64,000 nt of DNA. Source: Tetrahymena elliotti 4EA. Its lineage: Eukaryota > Ciliophora > Oligohymenophorea > Hymenostomatida > Tetrahymenidae. The stretch lies in NCBI GenBank assembly GCA_000231825.2, contig JH720327.1, forward strand, positions 689,206-753,205. Direction: 5' to 3'. Below the pieces are notes generated by a model. That model was given only the letters and a program-made list of their open reading frames with translations, ran no database searches and was not told where the DNA came from. Each line of letters begins with the position of its first letter. The stretch's first letter is position 1. This document shows, piece after piece, positions 12,881 to 24,136 of the stretch. A program made the position numbers and the translations under genes.

Positions 12881-14640
12881 TCAATATGTTAGAGCTCCTT
12901 TTTGTTTGAACTCTACTAATCTTTTATTCTTTTTAATGGCTTGAATCAGTCTTATATCTTGGTCATATCTTTCTTATCTTTATAAAAAAATATAAGCTCA
13001 AATAAAACCAAAAAAATTATTTACACTTTATCTATCTAGATCCAGTAAATATTTTAAATATTTCTCATTTTTTTGCACAAGAAGCCTAGATCGTCTTAGA
13101 ATGAATTCTTTTAGCTTTATTAAATATTAAAATAAAATAAGGATCTATCTAACTCATGATTTTTACTTTATAACTAAATCTAGACGATATATTCTTGTAT
13201 TTAATGAAATATGTTCAATAGCTTAGGCAATTAAATAATAATTTATTTTATTTTCCCTTTTTATTTAAACAAGGAAATTAAAAATGTGAAAATATAAAAT
13301 AATTATACCATATAAAAAATTATAAATGCCTCAAAGATTAGATTTTAGAGATAGATCTTGCTAATTTGAGAACTGAATCATCACTTATTTAATTATTCCT
13401 ACATTTTATAAATTGTTGTTATTTTTACTCAAGGTAACTCTGTTTTAGTACCAAAAATCTAGTTTAAGGTGAATCAAATTTTTGAAATTTTCTAGACAAA
13501 TACCAAACTAAACAACTCCTTCATTCTTAAGATTATTTTCTCTAAAACAAATTTAAATAGATTAAAAAATTTGAAAGTAACTAAATACTGCAAATCAATA
13601 ATTAGATGCTCTAAGGATTAAATATTAGATATTTAACTGAAAAGACGAGTGACTCCTTAATGATCTAATTGCTAACTCCTTTTTAAAATTTTTAATGAAA
13701 TAAAATAAATTCATTCAATTAAAATAGTTAATTCTTTACCAAACATGCATTTCCAATATTTTTAATTTTTTGAAGTTTGCTAAATTTTATCCTATTTTAA
13801 CAAAGCTATTCAAGTTAAACTATTAATTACTAATTTAATATTAAAAATAATTTCAATAAATTATGTTTTTAATATATATTTGGTAATAGATTTTCAAAAT
13901 TTAATAAATATTATGACTTTGTAGTGAAGATGAATGTTTGCAAACTCTCAAATTAAGATACAATCTCAGTAAACTTTAGCAAGTCTACTTATTAGAAATC
14001 GGGTTTTAACCTTTTAGTTGTTTTTGAATTTTTAATTGCTGTTAAGAAAAATATAAATTTATATCATACACTTTTATTTCAATAAATTAGATATTTAAGC
14101 ATTATTTTAGACACTCTGCAATCTGTACTAGATCATTTTTTTAGATTTTACTTATCGACCTATTATTAATATAGATATTTTGATAGATTTTACAATTAAA
14201 TGAAAAAATAACTTACTAAATTGATATACTGAACTTAATCAAATTTATACACTTGAACAAAACATTGATTATTTAATTGAAATTATTTTATTATTCTTCC
14301 TCTAAACCTTTAAATCTAATCAGTTTTTGTGATTCTTAAATAATTTTAACAAATTAAAAACCATCTTGCATGTTTATTATCTTTTTAAATATTAGCTCTA
14401 TTAAAATTTTTATTAGAATAATTTACATCATGAAAATTATAAACTTTTTTAGTTTTAGAATCTAATTTATTAAATAATAAAATTTAATTATTTAATAATT
14501 TTTATTTTTATTACATTCTTGTTTATCATATTCCCTAATTAATATGCTTTCTAATAAGATTTCTTAATGATAGTATTTGGGCACAACAGAATTATCAACT
14601 AAATTTGTTTCTTTATTTATCGTTTGTTTTAACTTCTTTA
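12881..14640 (-). CDS. R-family LRR gene, copy R3
   Basis: Predicted exons on the minus strand end with TGA at 12881-12883 after RLIQAIKKNKRLVEF. Preceding exons each encode about one LRR: FGICLENFKNLIHLKLDFW, LARSISKIQSLRHLQFFIW, AIEHISLNTRIYRLDLVIK and FTEIVSQFESLQTFIFTTK. The N-terminal part (NLVDNSVVPKYYHQEI...REYDKQEC) matches R1 exon 1. No ATG equivalent to R1's is in frame upstream of about 14640, so the start is unresolved and the 5' end may carry a frameshift. R4 is its tandem duplicate. Phase and donor sequence are conserved from exon to exon. Function is unknown; the copy may be a young pseudogene. Confidence 0.5.
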
Positions 14641-15078
14641 TGATAATTAAGTTATTTTTTTATAATTATTGATTAAATACATTAAAAATTAGCTTTCTAT
14701 TTTTAATTTCCATAAACTAAATATTTTAATAATTTTAATCTTTTTTTGTAAACCAATTAACGATTTTGCTTATTATTTTTTTATCATAGTAATAATTTTA
14801 CTCATTAATACTTTTTAGTTATGATTTTATTTCTAAATAGATTTATTCACTTTCTATTTACATTTTTTTTAATTAAATTTTCTGTTTTTTATAATTAATG
14901 AGTAATTTATATTATTAAAAAACACCCTAATTCTTTGAGAAGATGAAGACATTAAATAATTCAAAATAATTAAAAAAAACAAAAATATTTTTAAATGAAA
15001 ATAAATTATAAAATATGTTAGCAGACTCCCAAAATATATCAAATTAACAATATTTAAAATTCTGTAATTGAGTAATAA

Positions 15079-16923
15079 TCAATATGTTAGAGCTTCTTTT
15101 TGTTTGAATTCTACTAATCTTTTGTTCTTTTTAATGGCTTGAATCAGTTTGATATTTTGATCATATCTTTCTTATCTTTCAAAAAAAAATAAGTTCAAAA
15201 AAATAAAATTATTTATTTATTTACACTTTATCTATCTAGATCCAGTAAATATTTAAAACATTTCTCATTTTTTTGCACAATAAGTCTAGATTATCTTAGA
15301 ATGAATTCCTTTAGCTTTATTAAATATTAAAATAAAATAATGATCTATCTAACTCATGATTTTTACTTTATAACTAAATCTAGACGATATATTCTTGTGT
15401 TTAATGAAATATGTTCAATAGCTAATGCAATAAAATCATAATTTATTTAATTTTCCCTTTTTAATTTAAATTTAAAAAAGGAAATTAAAATTGTGAATAA
15501 ATAAATAATTATACCATATGAAAAATTATAAATGCCTCAAAGATTAGATTTTAGAGATAGATTTTGCTAATTTGAGAACTGAATCATCGCTTATTTAATT
15601 TTCCCTAAATTTTACAAACTATTGTTATTTTTACTTCAGATAACACTATTTTAGTACCAAAAATCTAGTTTAAGATGAATCAAATTTTTGAAATTTTCTA
15701 GACAAATACCTAGCTAAATAACTCCTTCATTCTCGAGATTATTTTCTCTAAAAGAAATTTAAATAAGATTTAAAAATTGGAGAGTAAATAAATACTCCAA
15801 ATCAATAATTAGATGCTCTAAGGATTAAATATTAGATATTTAACTAAAAAGACTAGTAACTCCTTAATGATTGAATCTCTCACTCCTTTTTAAAATTTAT
15901 AATGAAATAAAATTAATTTATTTGCTTATTAGTTTAACTTTTTACCAAATATGTATTTCCAATTTTTTTAATTTTTGAAAGTTTACTAAACTTTATCCTA
16001 TTTCAATTAAGCAATTCAAGTCAAACTATTAATTACTAATTTTATTAAAAATAATTATTTTGGCAAGTAAAAATATTTTATTTTAATGATTGAAAATTAA
16101 TTAAATATATCTTCAGTCTTTAACTCATCATATCTTATTTTGATCTTAATATAAATATGCTAATCAAAGTTGAATTTTATTTATAGTTGGGTTTATGAGA
16201 AAAGGAGTAGACTTATTATAATATTGTAATTTATTTTTTAATGAGAAAATAAATTTAATGATAATTCAAAAATAAAAATAAAAATTTTAATTTGAAAATA
16301 ATAAATTTAATTACTTTGTAGTGAAGATGAATGTTTGCAAGCTCTCAAATTAAGATATAATCTCAGTAAACTGTTGTAAATCTTATTATTATTATTCTTA
16401 TTCTTATTAGAAGTCGGGTTTTAGACTTTTAGTTGTTTTTGAATTTTTAATTGCAGTTAAGAAAAAAACAAATTTATATCATACACTTTGATTTCAATAA
16501 ATTAGATATTTAAGCATTATTTTAGACACTCTGCAATTTTTACAAGATTATTTTTTTAGATTTCACCTTTCACTCTATTATTAATGTAGATATTTTGAAA
16601 AATTTTAGAATCAAATGAAAAAAATAACTTACTTTATTGAGATGCTGAACTTAATCAAATTTATGCACTTGAACAAAAAATTAATTACTTCATTGTATTT
16701 AATTTATTGCTCTAAGTCTATTAATTTTTGCTATTCTTAAATAATTTTAATGAATTCAAAACCATCTTGCATGTTTATTATCTTTTTAAATATATAAAAA
16801 TATTAACAATATTATATTTTTATTAGATTAATTTACATCATGAAAATTATAAACTTTTTTAGTTTTAGAATCTAATTTATTAAAGAATAAAATTTAATTA
16901 TTTAATAATTTTTATTTTTATTA
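15079..16923 (-). CDS. R-family LRR gene, copy R4 (5' end lost in gap)
   Basis: This tandem duplicate of R3 ends with TGA at 15079-15081 after the same RLIQAIKKNKRLVEF-type last exon. LRR exons match R3 one for one. One exon near 16385-16420 contains a short run of TAA with interspersed GAA codons, read as Gln/Glu, that is absent from R3 and R1. An intron is enlarged by a couple of hundred bases relative to R3. The gene enters the assembly gap at 16924 just where the N-terminal exon should begin, so the start is missing from the sequence. Function is unknown. Confidence 0.5.
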
Positions 16924-17538
16924 NNNNNNNNNNNNNNNNNNNNNNNNNNNNNNNNNNNNNNNNNNNNNNNNNNNNNNNNNNNNNNNNNNNNNNNNNNNNN
17001 NNNNNNNNNNNNNNNNNNNNNNNNNNNNNNNNNNNNNNNNNNNNNNNNNNNNNNNNNNNNNNNNNNNNNNNNNNNNNNNNNNNNNNNNNNNNNNNNNNNN
17101 NNNNNNNNNNNNNNNNNNNNNNNNNNNNNNNNNNNNNNNNNNNNNNNNNNNNNNNNNNNNNNNNNNNNNNNNNNNNNNNNNNNNNNNNNNNNNNNNNNNN
17201 NNNNNNNNNNNNNNNNNNNNNNNNNNNNNNNNNNNNNNNNNNNNNNNNNNNNNNNNNNNNNNNNNNNNNNNNNNNNNNNNNNNNNNNNNNNNNNNNNNNN
17301 NNNNNNNNNNNNNNNNNNNNNNNNNNNNNNNNNNNNNNNNNNNNNNNNNNNNNNNNNNNNNNNNNNNNNNNNNNNNNNNNNNNNNNNNNNNNNNNNNNNN
17401 NNNNNNNNNNNNNNNNNNNNNNNNNNNNNNNNNNNNNNNNNNNNNNNNNNNNNNNNNNNNNNNNNNNNNNNNNNNNNNNNNNNNNNNNNNNNNNNNNNNN
17501 NNNNNNNNNNNNNNNNNNNNNNNNNNNNNNNNNNNNNN
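16924..17538. other. Assembly gap (615 N)
   Basis: The gap is a run of unknown bases. The left edge is inside R4, so the gap should contain the first exon(s) of R4 and possibly part of another cluster unit. Any frame read through it is meaningless. Confidence 0.95.
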
Positions 17539-17552
17539 GGGGGGGGGGGGGG
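17539..17552. repeat. Poly-G run beside the gap
   Basis: Fourteen consecutive G in a genome this A/T-rich is unusual. It abuts the gap and probably explains or reflects failed sequencing there; it may be an artefact. Confidence 0.5.
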
Positions 17553-17923
17553 AGGTTGGTGAGAATTTACTGTAATTAATAATTCTAATGATCATATTAT
17601 TTATTGATAATATGATTGTTCTAATTTTCAAATTGGCAGAAGAATTCAGTAAATGTGTTATAATTATTTTCTAATATACTTATTCCTATATGATTGAATT
17701 GTTATGGATAAATAAGATCAGTCATTTCAGCTTATCTTCAATTATTTTTAGTATCAAAATTTATAGTTTGCTTATCTTAAGGCTTTTTTATTTTTATATC
17801 AGCATTTATTAGAAATATTTATGATTTTATTAAAAGAAGAAAGCCAAAGATGTAATAAAATTTATTTTAACAACATTTTTTTAAATATAAAATATTTTTT
17901 ATTAATTTTAGGTTAAAAAATTA

Positions 17924-19084
17924 ATGAATCAATCAGAAAACTAATAAATAATTAATCATGTGAAAAACAAAGAAAAAAATTTACACATTTCATAGCTGTC
18001 TTTGAATGATTCAGAGTAAAATAATAAGTAGCTAAACGAAAGTAATATTTAAGGTTAACAAGATTAATTTGAAGTAGACAAAAAATTATTTTGCTAAACT
18101 TTAAAAAACATGATGAATTTGAATTTAAAATAAGCTGATATTTTAGATTAGCTGGCTTTAAAATTTATTAATAAAGATAAAACAGAAGATTAAATTTATT
18201 TATTAAATGTAGCTAACACTTTAAACCAATTTAAAAGTTTTGGATTAATAATAAACCATCTAAATTTATTTCCTCAAGAATTTGTTAAAAGGGTGAATAA
18301 TTAAATTGCTTTTTTAGAATAGTTATAAAATATAGACATAAAAATAAACATTCTTAAAGACTCTTAGATTCAAGAATATTTAGATCAATTTACTTAATCT
18401 ATTTTAAATTTATTTAATTTACAAAATATTAAGTTTGAAGTGGAATGTAAGGAATAAAATGTAGAGGTGTTTGATATGACTTATTTTTTAAAAAGTGTAA
18501 TTTTTTTGAAAAACTTAAATAGTTTTTCTTTGATTTTGAAAAATTTTACTAAATTATAATATTTGATAGAAATTATTGGAAAATAAATGAAGGAAATCAA
18601 AAATTTGAAAAATTTACGATTATATTTTTCTTCCACTATATTTAAACATTTAGAGTGTTAGAATAATTTAATAAGTTTATCTTTGGGATTTGAATATGGA
18701 AATATTCAGAGTCAAGATATTACAAACATTATGAACTATCTATAAAAGCTTCCTCATTTAAAAAACCTTGCTTTACAGTTAAGAAAATGTAAATTAGGGT
18801 TAGAGGGAGGAAAAGCTTTCAAAGAAGGGTTTTAGAATCTTCAGTAATTAGAAAAATTAAGCCTCATCTTAAAAAATAGTTTGATGGGAAAAGAAGGTTA
18901 TGGACTAGTATCAAAAGGTCTTGGCTATCTTATCAAGCTAAAATAATTAGAAATTTTAGTTCAAAATAATATAGGTGGCTACTTCGAAGACTTAACTCTG
19001 GATATACCTTCTCTTAAAAACCTCATATACTGTAGGTTTTTTCTCCTTTTTTATAAAAAACAAAAATATTCTAAAGATTAATGA
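17924..19084 (+). CDS. L-family LRR protein, copy L3 (386 aa, altered C terminus)
   Basis: This uninterrupted frame of 387 codons starts after the conserved 5' UTR intron (17852-17911). It aligns with L1/L2 from the Gln/Asn-rich leader through LPHLKNLALQLRKCKLG and LEKLSLILKNS. It has an in-frame internal deletion: the segment around SNHIGSLDLNPM of L1 is shortened. A small length change after LKNLIYCRF shifts the frame, so the protein stops at TGA 19082-19084 instead of continuing through the KIFQRLMKS-type tail of L1/L2. Several conserved positions are changed. It may still be expressed, but it looks like an early stage of decay. The 5' flank resembles that of L2. Confidence 0.7.
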
Positions 19085-19762
19085 AATCCCTCAAGTTAGT
19101 ATAAATTAAAAAGAAATGAAAATTATGAACTAATTTTGTGATATGATGATGTACTTAAAAAACATTTATTGTTTTTACTCTTATTTTTTTATTAAACTTA
19201 AAAAAAAATATCAATTTAAAAAGTATTCTAACTTTTTTTCTTCTCTCAAATAAAAAAAATATTTTCATTTATTTTCTATTTCATGAATAAAGCCTCTTTT
19301 TTTAAGATTTTTTATTATCCAATATTATTTTATTTAAAAGAAAAAATGTATTTATAAAAAATCTAAATTTTATTAAATATACTATTAGCATGGTCTCACA
19401 AAAAAAAGATATGAGTACCCATATATTTAAGTGCAAATATAGACTAAATTATTTAAATATATTTATACCAAATGATAATAATAGACTAACTGGCAGGATT
19501 CTTTTTTTCCCATCCCTTTGATTTGTTTTTGGTTCCACCTAAACCATTCCCCCTATTATTGTATCCAAACTTATTGTAAATATATAAAATTTTATAAAAT
19601 AGATAACCAAGTTCAAAGCTTTATTTTTTTAAGACTAAATAACTTTAATTAAAAAGAAGCAATTTATAAATTAATTAGTTAATTTGAAAAATCAAAGGTG
19701 AAATAAAATACATTTTATCAAAATTTTTCTAATTTAAAACATTTTTTATTAATTTTAGGTTA

Positions 19763-20440
19763 ATGAATCAATAAGAACATTTTAACTAATAAATAATGAA
19801 AAGTTAAGAATAAAATTTAGTAATTTCATTCCCATCTTTAAATGAATCAGAGTAAAATAATAAGTTACTTAATGAAAGTAATGATTAAGGTTAGCAAGAT
19901 TAGTTTAAAGTAGACAAAAATTTGTTTTGCCAAACTTTAAATAATACAATCGGTTTGAAGATGGATTTAGAAAAAATTGAAATTTTAGATAAGTTAGCAT
20001 TAGAATTTATTGATAAAAAAAAACAAAAGATTATATTTATCAATTAAATGTTGCTAAAACTTTAAATTAATTAAAAAGTTTTGTATTAATAATCAATCAT
20101 CTAAATTTATTTCCTCAAGAATTTGTTAAAAACGTGAATAATTTAATAGGTTCTTTCACATAATTACAAAATATAGACATAAAAATAAAAGTTCTTAAAG
20201 ACACTTAGATTCAAGAATATTTAGATCAACTTGCTTAATCTATTTCAAATTTATATAACTTACAAAATATTCAGTTTGAAGTGGAATCTAAGGAATATAA
20301 TTTAGAGGAATTGGATATGAATTATTTTTTAAAAAGTGTAAGTTAGTTGAAAAACAAAAATAGCTTTTCTTTGATTTTGAAAAAAATAAATAAATTTTAA
20401 GATTTGATGGAAATTATTGGACAAATTTAAAATGTATGAA
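19763..20440 (+). pseudogene. L-family LRR pseudogene, copy L4
   Basis: The ATG and 5' UTR intron (19698-19758) are preserved, and the frame follows L1 for about 80 codons. A one-base deletion near 20016-20030 (in the GATAAAGATAAAACAGAAGAT region of L1) then shifts the frame and leads to TGA. The rest of the homology continues out of frame to about 20425. There it jumps directly to sequence homologous to the 3' flank of L1-L3 (ATGAAAATTATGAATTAATTTTG), so the last ~600 bases of coding sequence are deleted. It cannot encode a full-length family member. Confidence 0.85.
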
Positions 20441-20931
20441 AATTATGAATTAATTTTGTTATTTTATATTACACTAAAAAAAAATATATTGTTTTTACTT
20501 TGGTTTTTGATGAATCTTAATAAAAAATAATAAAATTAATATTTAATTGTATAAAAGTAAGTTGAAAAACTATTATTTAAAAAATAAATATTCTAATTTC
20601 ATTACTTCTGATTACTCCTAAAAAAAACATATTTTGGCTTCTTTTCAATTTAGAGTTTAATTATCCAATATTGTTTTATTAATAAACAAAAAACAAATAT
20701 TAAATTTTCTTAAAACGTTTAAAACAATTAAAAATTTAGTTTTTGGGTAAATAAATTCACTTTAAAAAATTAGGAATATATTTGATATTAATTAAAATTG
20801 AGAAGTTAAAATATAAAATGAAAATCTAAAGTTATTTGAATTGACATGAAAAGATTTAATCATAAATTTAATTTTAATACTTAAATATGAATAAACAGAA
20901 TCAAATTAGAATTATTTTTATGTTATTTTAT

Positions 20932-22688
20932 TCATTTTCTAAAGCTATACAAGACTAATTTTTTTAATTGTAGGTGTTTTTGACTCAAACCTTGTGTTCC
21001 GATATCTCCAAAATTATTTTTTCTGTTTAATAAAATAGCTTATTTATAAATAGCTTTTAATATGGTGTAATTTTACTAAAGCTCCAAGTTTAGGCTGATT
21101 AGATTTTGGCACTTTGAAATTTCTTAACCTAACATAGATGCCCCTAGATCGCTAATCTAATTTTCACTTTTAAATTTAAATTTTAATTAAGTTTTATATA
21201 AAAATTTAAAATTTATTTACACCAAATTAAGAGTTAAGCTATGAACATTTTATAGCTTTACAGCTTCTATCCCAATAACTTATGTCCCATCATCTCCTAT
21301 TTTATTGTTACTAAAGAATTTTATGAATTAAAGTTAATATCAAAGTTAAAATTAATACCTTAGATCTAGTTGTAAAGTGAATAAATTGATTAATTTAGCT
21401 ATTTCAGGAGCAAACATTTAAGCACCTTGAGTTCCAATTTGATTGTCACTAATTTAAGAATATTAAATGAAATTCGTTTTCTTAAAAAAATAAAGAAATA
21501 CCTTAAATATAAATTTAAAAAATTGAGATTAATTAGCTTAGACAATTCATATCCAATCCTATGTGCTCCATCTGGTCCAATACGATTAACACTTTTTAAT
21601 CAAAATTAATAAATAAATTAAATATTTAAAATATTTACCTTAAGTCTAATGATAAAGTGTTCAGAGAGTTACATTTAGAAATTTCAGAACAAAAAGAAGC
21701 AACTTGGTCAGCTTTAATGTCATTTGAGCTATTGATAATATTTCAATGCAAAATACATTTTTATTTTTTAATGAAAATACTTCAAATAAACTAGCAATTA
21801 TTTTAAGTTAGCTAAATTGCCGATTGATTGCCCAAATTTTATATTTTAATTGAATGTTTTGCCAATTTGATTCTTGCTTTTAAGATAAAAAAGGTTGAAA
21901 ACATAATTTTTTTTATTAAAATTTACCCCTAATTAATTGATAAAAATGTAAGATTTTTGCAGTTAGAAATACTTTATTCAAGCACGACTACACCGTTATA
22001 AGTGATCAAGTTATTGCTTTTTTAAATATTAATTAAAATTTTACTTTATTCTTAAGAATTAATAGAATTGATTTACCTTAAATTTAATGTTAATGAATTT
22101 AGTTTTGTTAATTATGCTATGAATTATCCTAGAGCTATTACACCATCATCAGAGATTTAATTAAAGCTTTTAAGAGAATAAAAATAAATTTAATTTTAAA
22201 GAGTTTTTACCTCAAATTTAGATTAAATGTTGTTATATTTTAAAGCTTAGATAATTATATAGCTAAATTCTTTGTTCCACAATCTGAGAAGAAGTTTTCA
22301 CTGTTGTTATAAACAAGTTATTAATTTTGTGAGATCAAATTAATAAAAGGGTCAATTAATTCATAAGATAGTTAGTTAGTTAGTTAGTTACCTCAAATCC
22401 ATGGACAAATTAGTTAGATTAATTCTTTTAGATACTTCTTAGCCTAGAATAATAGCTCCTTGATCACCAATTTTGTATGCTCTTTAGAGTTAGTTTTATG
22501 TTAAAAAAGTAAAAATTTTTTTGCACTGAATTTTTTTAGTAAATTTATTAGATTACCTTAGAAAAAATTATAAAGTAAAAATATTAGTAATTCCTATTGT
22601 ATTCAACTTTAGTTTACAAAAAAATAAAAATTTAAAAGTGATTGTTAAAAATAAAATATTTTACTTGTTAAAAGTTTGTTATTATCAT
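20932..22688 (-). CDS. Ribonuclease-inhibitor-like LRR protein, one repeat per exon (R5)
   Basis: On the minus strand about a dozen short exons each encode a single LRR of about 27-30 residues. Most have the consensus N-x-I-G/S-D-x-G-x-x-x-L/I-x-x-x-I/L-x-x-x-x-x-L-x-x-L-x-L-x-L. Examples are KIGDQGAIILGQEVSKRINL, QISDLGASMLGQEISKCQNL, QIGTQGAQMFAPEIAKLINL and RIGPDGAHRIGYELSKLINL. Nearly all end in TTTAAG|GTA or an equivalent, so repeats can be lost or gained as exons. The last exon gives NNFGDIGTQGL... and stops at TGA 20932-20934. The start is put at the ATG at 22688 (MIITNFQQ followed by a GTAAAAT donor), which is weaker. This LRR type forms horseshoe scaffolds that bind proteins. The gene is only distantly related to R0-R4. 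Confidence 0.7.
22371..22390. repeat. (TTAG)n microsatellite in an intron of R5
   Basis: Five direct copies of TTAG lie immediately beside a predicted splice donor of the LRR gene (minus strand CTAA repeat just inside the intron). Confidence 0.6.
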
Positions 22689-24136
22689 TTTAATTTAGTC
22701 TCTTTTTTTTTCTAAATTTTTTCAAAAAATTTATGGAGCTTGCTAGTCCTCTTCAAACTCAAATTAAATCAAATTAATTAATTTAATATTTTAATTTATA
22801 TTTTTTATTAGATCATTTACCAATATAAATTAAAATTTATTGTTTATTCTATGCAATCAAAATATATAATGTAAATATAAATATGAGAAAATCTAATTAT
22901 TTTATTTTTTTAAAGTAAATCAATCATAAAAGTTAAGCCATTTTTAACAAAGTAGATAGATTTATAAGAACTTTCTTTGGTTAAAAAAAATATGCACATA
23001 AATATTACAAAAATTAGTTATTGTAAATGAATAAAAGAAAACTCAAAGTCTTAAAAATGTAATTAAGATTTTAATTGATTAGAAAGTAATATTTTAGATG
23101 GAAAATTCATTTTAAAAATAAAATTTTCAATTTTTGCACAATTTAATTTATTATTAATATATTTCTCAAAATTTTTAGATTTAAATCAAAAAGTTTATTA
23201 CTCATTTATTATTATAAAAATTATTGTTTTTCTTTAAAAGGATAATTAGATTTTTTATTGCTTTGAGCTTTTTTAAATTTGCATCTTTAATTTTTTAAAA
23301 TATTTTAGTTTTTCGAAAATGCATTTTCATTTCATGATTGATTACAAAAATTTTAATAACACCATTATTATATTTTATTTTAATAGATTTTTTAATTTTG
23401 CATAAATAAAAAAGAACAATCATGATCAAATGCTCAGCAACCAAAAATATAATTAACTTTATTGGTATTTATTAGGCTCTTATTTAAAAAATAATAATTT
23501 AATAAATTGTTATTTCTTTTTTTAATACAGATAACTTAATCCCTTCTTTGAATTACTTTTTATTTTTTTTGAAAGAATATTTTCTTCATAATTAGTTTTT
23601 GAAATAATAATAATAAACAATCATCAAATCTAAAACAGTAAATTAAAATGAGAAAATTAAATTGCTTAATAAATACATTCTATCTACTTTATCAATAGAA
23701 GTAAATGTAGAAAAAACATGCATTTGTTATAAAAAATTTTAATAGGGAGAGATAGGGTTGTTTTTAAGATTTCGTCTTGATTAGAAAAATTAAAAAAGAA
23801 TAATGAAATAGAATTTTGTTGATAAATATATTAATGTGTGCAATTAGTAAAAATAAATTATAAAGATTACGTTTTTTCAAAATTTAATAATAATTTATGT
23901 ACAGATTTATTCTTAAAAAACTATAATTAATTTTTTATTGATTTTCATTTAGTTTATGTGGTGGTTTTTCAAAGATTAATTTTAGTAATTTGTTTGTTTG
24001 TTTGTTTGTTAAATAAAATAATATTTACATTTCATCTATTAAATTATATTTAGTGTTTTGGTTTATTTTAGTCACTCAGACATTTACTATTACTCATTTA
24101 ATTAAATCAATTTTAGCTAATTTTAATAAAAATAGA
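22689..24136. other. Intergenic, A/T-rich
   Basis: This is the spacer between two minus-strand genes, upstream of R5 and downstream of the pseudokinase. It contains a (TTTG)n microsatellite at about 23990-24012. No coding signal was seen on either strand. Confidence 0.4.

Larger units (their letters stand above)
12778..16923. repeat. Tandem duplication of ~2.2 kb (R3 unit and R4 unit)
   Basis: Unit 1 (about 12778-14985) and unit 2 (about 14986 to the gap at 16924) align almost throughout, in direct orientation, each carrying one R-family gene. The stop codons of the two genes are 2,198 bases apart. Unit 2 has an extra A/T-rich stretch in an intron (roughly 16080-16310) and runs into the assembly gap at the point equivalent to about 14513 in unit 1. 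Confidence 0.8.

Noticed and set aside
16921..17631. A 236-codon minus-strand open frame
   Set aside because: It runs almost entirely through unknown bases of the assembly gap, so it has no evidential value.
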